This document shows positions 59,947 to 64,000 of a stretch of DNA of 64,000 bases, piece after piece. How positions within the stretch are numbered: the first letter of the stretch is position 1; each line of letters opens with the position of its first letter. Made by a program: the position numbers and the translations under genes. Source of the stretch: Mucilaginibacter sp. (GTDB taxonomy: Bacteria > Bacteroidota > Bacteroidia > Sphingobacteriales > Sphingobacteriaceae); assembly GCA_030445275.1 (NCBI GenBank), contig JAUCSE010000031.1, forward strand, positions 1 through 64,000. The letters are read 5' to 3'. Below the pieces are notes generated by a model. The model did no database searches, had not been told where the DNA came from, and saw only the letters and a list, made by a program, of their open reading frames with translations.

Positions 59947-61665
59947 TTACTTAAGCATGGAGAAATGTTCTGCCAGCGGACCAAGAGCTAGTGCCGGGAA
60001 GTACGACAGGGCGTTCAAAACGATAATAACCGCAAAGGTCATCACTCCAAAAGTGAGTGTATCAGTCTTTAAGGTACCCGCAGACTCCGGAATATATTTC
60101 TTTTGCGCCAGTAAGCCAGCTATGGCCACAGGTCCGATGATCGGCAAAAAGCGCCCGAGGATCATTACGATACCGGTGGTGACATTCCAAAAGATATTGC
60201 CGTCGCCCAGTCCTTCAAATCCCGACCCGTTGTTGGCGTTTGACGAAGTATACTCGTATAACATTTCAGAAAAACCGTGATAACCGGGGTTGTTGAGCCA
60301 GGTGCTTGGTTTAACCGCCCAGTCAATATTTGGATGGGCCATAAAAATATAGCTTGATAACGCTGCGCCTGACATGATCAGGAAAGGGCTGAGCAGTGTG
60401 ATCAGGGCGGCAATCTTCACTTCGCGCGCCTCTACCTTATGCCCCAGGAACTCAGGTGTACGCCCCACCATCAATCCAGATATAAATACGGCAATAATAA
60501 GGTAGATAAAGTAATTCAATACGCCTACGCCGCAGCCACCATAGAACGAGTTGATCATCATGGCCAGTAATTGCCATAAACCGGTTAAAGCCATGGTGCT
60601 GTCATGCATTCCATTTACTGAGCCGGTAGATATTACCGTAGTCAGTGTGCTCCAATAAGCGGTTGCTGTTGGGCCAAATCTAACTTCCTTCCCTTCCATG
60701 GCCCCGGTAAGCTGGCTCACACCCATTTTTGCGATCAGCGGATTGCCGCCTAACTCGCTGCTAATGGTTGGGATCATGAGCATGAATACGCCTACAGTCA
60801 TTACCCCGAATATGACCCAGCCTAATTTTTTGCGGCGTATGAAATAGCCAAAAGCAATAACCATGGCAATAGGGATGATACACTGTGCAATGATCTCCGT
60901 CATATTAGTCAGATAATTCGGGTTCTCCAGCGGGTGAGCGGAATTGGCTCCAAACCATCCGCCGCCGTTAGTACCTAAATGCTTAATAGCGATCATTTGC
61001 GCGGCAGGTCCGCGGGATACATTCACAGTATCACCTTGTAAGGATATAAATTTGTCTTTACCTGCATAACTGCTTGGCGTACCGTTGAATGTCAATATCA
61101 ATGATACAACAATGGAAAGCGGTAAAAGCAAACGGGTAATAGATTTTACAAACAAGTTCCAGAAGTTACCCATATCTGTTGTCGTTTTATCGCGGAAAGC
61201 CTTAAATACCGCAACAGCGCAAGCCATACCAGTAGCTGCACTTACAAAGTGCAGAAACATAAAGATAAAGTGCTGGGTAAGGTAAGTGGCCCCGGTTTCA
61301 CCCGAGTAGTGCTGCAAATTACAGTTTACCACAAAACTGATGATGGTATTAAACGCTGTATCAGCTGTCTGACCAGCATTACCATCCGGATTAAGTGGCA
61401 GCTTATCCTGATAAATTAAAACAAAAAAGCCATATACTAACCATAAGATATTAATGGTGATCATGGCCTTTAAGAACTGTTTCCAGTTCATAGGCTCATT
61501 GGGCTTAATACCCCCCAATTTAAACAGACCTGTTTCAATTGGTTTTAAAAAATCCAGCCAGGTCTTTTCCCCGGCATACATTTTAGCCAGGTACCTGCCC
61601 AGTGGTATCGCGATCAGCAAAGTGATGGCGAACGAGGCAATAATTCCAAGTAATTCTGTGTTCAT
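59947..61665 (-). CDS. kdpA: K+-transporting ATPase subunit A
   Basis: NCNLQHYSGETGATYLTQ; KHLGTNGGGWFGANSAHPLENP; SNANNGSGFEGL. Confidence 0.98.
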   Translation of the reverse strand: MNTELLGIIASFAITLLIAIPLGRYLAKMYAGEKTWLDFLKPIETGLFKLGGIKPNEPMNWKQFLKAMITINILWLVYGFFVLIYQDKLPLNPDGNAGQTADTAFNTIISFVVNCNLQHYSGETGATYLTQHFIFMFLHFVSAATGMACAVAVFKAFRDKTTTDMGNFWNLFVKSITRLLLPLSIVVSLILTFNGTPSSYAGKDKFISLQGDTVNVSRGPAAQMIAIKHLGTNGGGWFGANSAHPLENPNYLTNMTEIIAQCIIPIAMVIAFGYFIRRKKLGWVIFGVMTVGVFMLMIPTISSELGGNPLIAKMGVSQLTGAMEGKEVRFGPTATAYWSTLTTVISTGSVNGMHDSTMALTGLWQLLAMMINSFYGGCGVGVLNYFIYLIIAVFISGLMVGRTPEFLGHKVEAREVKIAALITLLSPFLIMSGAALSSYIFMAHPNIDWAVKPSTWLNNPGYHGFSEMLYEYTSSNANNGSGFEGLGDGNIFWNVTTGIVMILGRFLPIIGPVAIAGLLAQKKYIPESAGTLKTDTLTFGVMTFAVIIVLNALSYFPALALGPLAEHFSMLK

Positions 61666-61677
61666 TGTTTTTTACAA

Positions 61678-61755
61678 TTAAAATTTTTCTGGTTTGAGCA
61701 GTACATACACCATGTATATGAAAACTGCAACGGCTACGATGAATAGTGCTAACAT
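61678..61755 (-). CDS. kdpF: K+-transporting ATPase subunit F (25 aa, absent from ORF track)
   Basis: MLALFIVAVAVFIYMVYVLLKPEKF* directly upstream of kdpA; single TM ending LLKPEKF. Confidence 0.85.
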   Translation of the reverse strand: MLALFIVAVAVFIYMVYVLLKPEKF

Positions 61756-61760
61756 AATTT

Positions 61761-61844
61761 TCAGATTTGTTCGAAATAATCAATGGATTTGTAAATAAGC
61801 CAACAGCAAAGCAGTATGGCCAGGAAAAGGATAATTGTGTTCAT
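61761..61844 (-). CDS. 27-aa predicted membrane microprotein upstream of kdpF (absent from ORF track)
   Basis: MNTIILFLAILLCCWLIYKSIDYFEQI*: single TM, stop 5 nt before kdpF ATG. Confidence 0.55.
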   Translation of the reverse strand: MNTIILFLAILLCCWLIYKSIDYFEQI

Positions 61845-62061
61845 GATGTTTAGTTTAAACGGCATAGACAAATTCTATACCTGTAAATTGTTTTATTTTA
61901 TAAAATATTAATACACAATATATTACAGCCAAATAAACAATAAATAATCGCTATAAAAACCAGGTAATCTCCTCATTACGAGAAGTGATTTTATCAAAAT
62001 AATAAGGTGGCTATTGTTTTTGTACACCTAAAAAATGGCAATTGTTCAAACTGCATTATAA

Positions 62062-62086
62062 AAGCCCCGGCAGGGTACCGGGACTT
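62062..62086 (-). terminator. Hairpin between the 62.1-kb secreted-protein gene and kdp
   Basis: aagccccgg-cagggta-ccgggactt. Confidence 0.6.
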
Positions 62087-62110
62087 TCATTTCATTATAT
62101 GACAGGGGTA

Positions 62111-62713
62111 TTAAAGGGCTGCATGCTGCGTACCGGGAGTTTGTTTATGCTCAAAGTACAGGTGCTTGATTTCATATTGATTATCCGCCTTGTCAAAGGT
62201 GATCAGATCAGCATCCTTATGGAAATAACTCTGGACACTGTAACGAAATTCGCTTTGGGCAGAGAAGCTTTTATCTATATTTTCAATGGTTAAACTTAAA
62301 ACCGGCATAGCAGAACTGGTACTAAAGAAATACCCTTCAACAGGCTTATATCCTTTACCCTGCTGGGTTAATTGCGGGTGGCTGTAAAGCAGGAAACCCG
62401 CGGTATCCAGTATCTGGTATGCTTCGTTATGAAAAAACCTGAAGTCCTGGTTGTTTTGACGGTATCCAAAAACTTCACTTTTTGATAATTTGATTTTTTT
62501 ACCCTGGTAAACCAAGCCTATATGCTTTCCACCTAAAAATCCGTTCAACTGTAGTTTATCATTAGCACTTAAGATATAGCTAAGTTTACCGGTCTTGAAA
62601 TCCTGTTCGGTAAGATAAATACCGGTTGTAGTTTTTGTATTTTGTGCATGTAAACGTATACCTTGTATACTGATTACCATCATCGCGATGAGCATTTTGA
62701 TTGAATTTTTCAT
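62111..62713 (-). CDS. Hypothetical secreted protein
   Basis: Signal peptide MKNSIKMLIAMMVISIQGIRLHAQ; no recognised family. Confidence 0.75.
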   Translation of the reverse strand: MKNSIKMLIAMMVISIQGIRLHAQNTKTTTGIYLTEQDFKTGKLSYILSANDKLQLNGFLGGKHIGLVYQGKKIKLSKSEVFGYRQNNQDFRFFHNEAYQILDTAGFLLYSHPQLTQQGKGYKPVEGYFFSTSSAMPVLSLTIENIDKSFSAQSEFRYSVQSYFHKDADLITFDKADNQYEIKHLYFEHKQTPGTQHAAL

Positions 62714-62769
62714 GATTATATATATTAGAATTATGATGATATATACTGTTGCGCCATAGCGCTTTTAAA

Positions 62770-62793
62770 AAGCCGGGAGGCAAGTCCCGGCTT
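62770..62793 (-). terminator. Strong minus-strand terminator
   Basis: aagccggga-ggcaag-tcccggctt preceded by a plus-strand A-run (T-run on minus). Confidence 0.75.
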
Positions 62794-62831
62794 CCAACCT
62801 TACTAAACTTAGCCAAACAATCAGGCGTAAG

Positions 62832-62990
62832 TTATTGCCGGTTTTGGTGGTGTTTTTTGTCGGCTTTTTTATTATTTTCCTTGTCCCGTATATATGTATT
62901 CCATCTGTATGCCAAAACGTTCTTTTTTGGCAAAAACCGTCTAAACAACGTTATTTTGATGGTTTTTATTAATGTGAATACACAGGGCAT
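62832..62990 (-). CDS. Candidate 52-aa highly basic small protein (absent from ORF track)
   Basis: MPCVFTLIKTIKITLFRRFLPKKNVLAYRWNTYIRDKENNKKADKKHHQNRQ*; gaggagg upstream; terminator downstream at 62770-62793. Confidence 0.35.
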   Translation of the reverse strand: MPCVFTLIKTIKITLFRRFLPKKNVLAYRWNTYIRDKENNKKADKKHHQNRQ

Positions 62991-63080
62991 CCCATACCTC
63001 CTCGAACTGATATGGATGATTTATCATTTTGAGGATAACATAAATAATTATTGACCAAGAAAGTGGTGCAGGTTAAGGTA

Positions 63081-63108
63081 ACCGAAGCGGCTCAAGAGCT
63101 GCTTCGGT
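63081..63108 (-). terminator. Hairpin downstream of porin gene
   Basis: accgaagc...gcttcggt with inner stem. Confidence 0.55.
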
Positions 63109-63117
63109 CAGGTCATT

Positions 63118-64000
63118 TTAGAAACGAACCAATAGAGCACCAATGAACCTGGTTTCTGATGGTACCAGATCAGGTGTAAAATCTGATGGTACTGGTGTGG
63201 TATTATATCCATCAGGAGAGGTGACCCCTCCATGACCTGCAAAGTAAGGTACACTGGCATGACGATGCACAACCTCTAAACGAAAAGTCAGGTAATCGTT
63301 AGGCATCAGATCGATGGTAGTTGAGTAATCATAACCATGAAACTGATCGCCGGGATTAGCCGTAAAAGGATGTGAACCGATTGCACCAGTATTAATAGCA
63401 GGTATTGGGTTGGCATCACCGGTTGGGTACAACACCAGGTAACGTCCCGGGTTATTGATCACCCCACCACCAACTGTCCAGCCTAAATGTCCTTTTGCCA
63501 TCACCATACGGTGATATATCATACCGCTGGCAAAATACTGGGCTGGCCCCTTAATTGGATCGGCATGGAAACCGTTAACACCATCGCCTTTTTCAAAACC
63601 GATATCGCCGGTGATCGAAAATGCAGCACTGTTAACAAAACTTCCTTTGTCCTGGCTTTTAAAATACCTTACCTCAATGCTGTTATCAGAATGGAAGCGT
63701 TTTCTTCCGGGTTTGTCCTGTGTATCTGCACCATAATAAGTGTTAGTTAAAGCCTGGAACCATTCAACAGGGCGCCACAAAATTTGCCCACCTACACCAG
63801 GCTGGCTGTTAAACATGCCATATGACTGCCAGCCATTGATCAACCAAGGTTCGATCTTCAACTTATCGCTTACAAAGATTTGCACGCGGATACCGTTAAA
63901 AAACCATGGTGTATTATCAGAAGTAAAAGATGGCTGATAAGCCCAGTTCTCAGCATTATAATAAGAGAATAACCCGACGTATGACATGAATATACCAGCA
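63118..64000 (-). CDS. Outer-membrane beta-barrel porin (OmpL-like/BBP2-type), truncated by window edge
   Basis: Open frame to the window end; many amphipathic aromatic strands; C-terminal ETRFIGALLVRF. Confidence 0.8.
   Translation of the reverse strand, partial: AGIFMSYVGLFSYYNAENWAYQPSFTSDNTPWFFNGIRVQIFVSDKLKIEPWLINGWQSYGMFNSQPGVGGQILWRPVEWFQALTNTYYGADTQDKPGRKRFHSDNSIEVRYFKSQDKGSFVNSAAFSITGDIGFEKGDGVNGFHADPIKGPAQYFASGMIYHRMVMAKGHLGWTVGGGVINNPGRYLVLYPTGDANPIPAINTGAIGSHPFTANPGDQFHGYDYSTTIDLMPNDYLTFRLEVVHRHASVPYFAGHGGVTSPDGYNTTPVPSDFTPDLVPSETRFIGALLVRF

Noticed and set aside
62749-63054. 101-aa plus-strand ORF between porin and secreted-protein genes
   Set aside because: Antisense to a better-structured minus-strand candidate with terminator; amino-acid composition looks random
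1-64000. CRISPR array
   Set aside because: No regularly spaced 24-40-nt direct repeats with unique spacers; all repetitive DNA seen is palindromic and dispersed

Overview
The 64 kb window is chromosomal DNA from a Bacteroidota bacterium, probably Sphingobacteriaceae and Mucilaginibacter/Pedobacter-like. That assignment rests on protein style, TAnnTTTG-type promoters and dispersed repeats, not on a search. Main blocks, left to right: (1) a type III PKS / FAD oxidoreductase / methyltransferase cluster next to UbiA and YceI genes (2.3-7.1 kb); (2) histidine kinase, DUF47, PiT phosphate transporter and DUF4197; (3) exodeoxyribonuclease III, cyclophilin, and a possible Zur-type operator in front of a small His/Cys protein and a TonB receptor; (4) TsaE, alanine dehydrogenase, D-Ala-D-Ala dipeptidase, YihY, Bax-inhibitor-like; (5) SAM-I riboswitch, metH, metF; (6) an orphan protein with a NarL-type two-component system, an AraC regulator and a PhyH-like dioxygenase; (7) a compact minus-strand operon combining ergothioneine biosynthesis (egtB, egtD) with an EgtUV/OpuC-like importer whose binding domain is circularly permuted, a disulfide-oxidoreductase-like flavoenzyme and DUF427; (8) tRNA-Glu followed by a decayed genomic island with an integrase N-terminal remnant and a degenerate tRNA-Glu 3' copy about 5.6 kb away; (9) a 1231-aa AraC-like regulator fused to an FtsX/MacB permease; (10) a kdp locus with kdpF, an extra 27-aa membrane microprotein, a KdpD N-terminal module separate from its histidine kinase, a receiver-only response regulator and a porin. 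Intergenic regions are rich in several families of palindromic repeats, some touching start codons or contributing codons. No CRISPR array, rRNA or complete transposase was seen.
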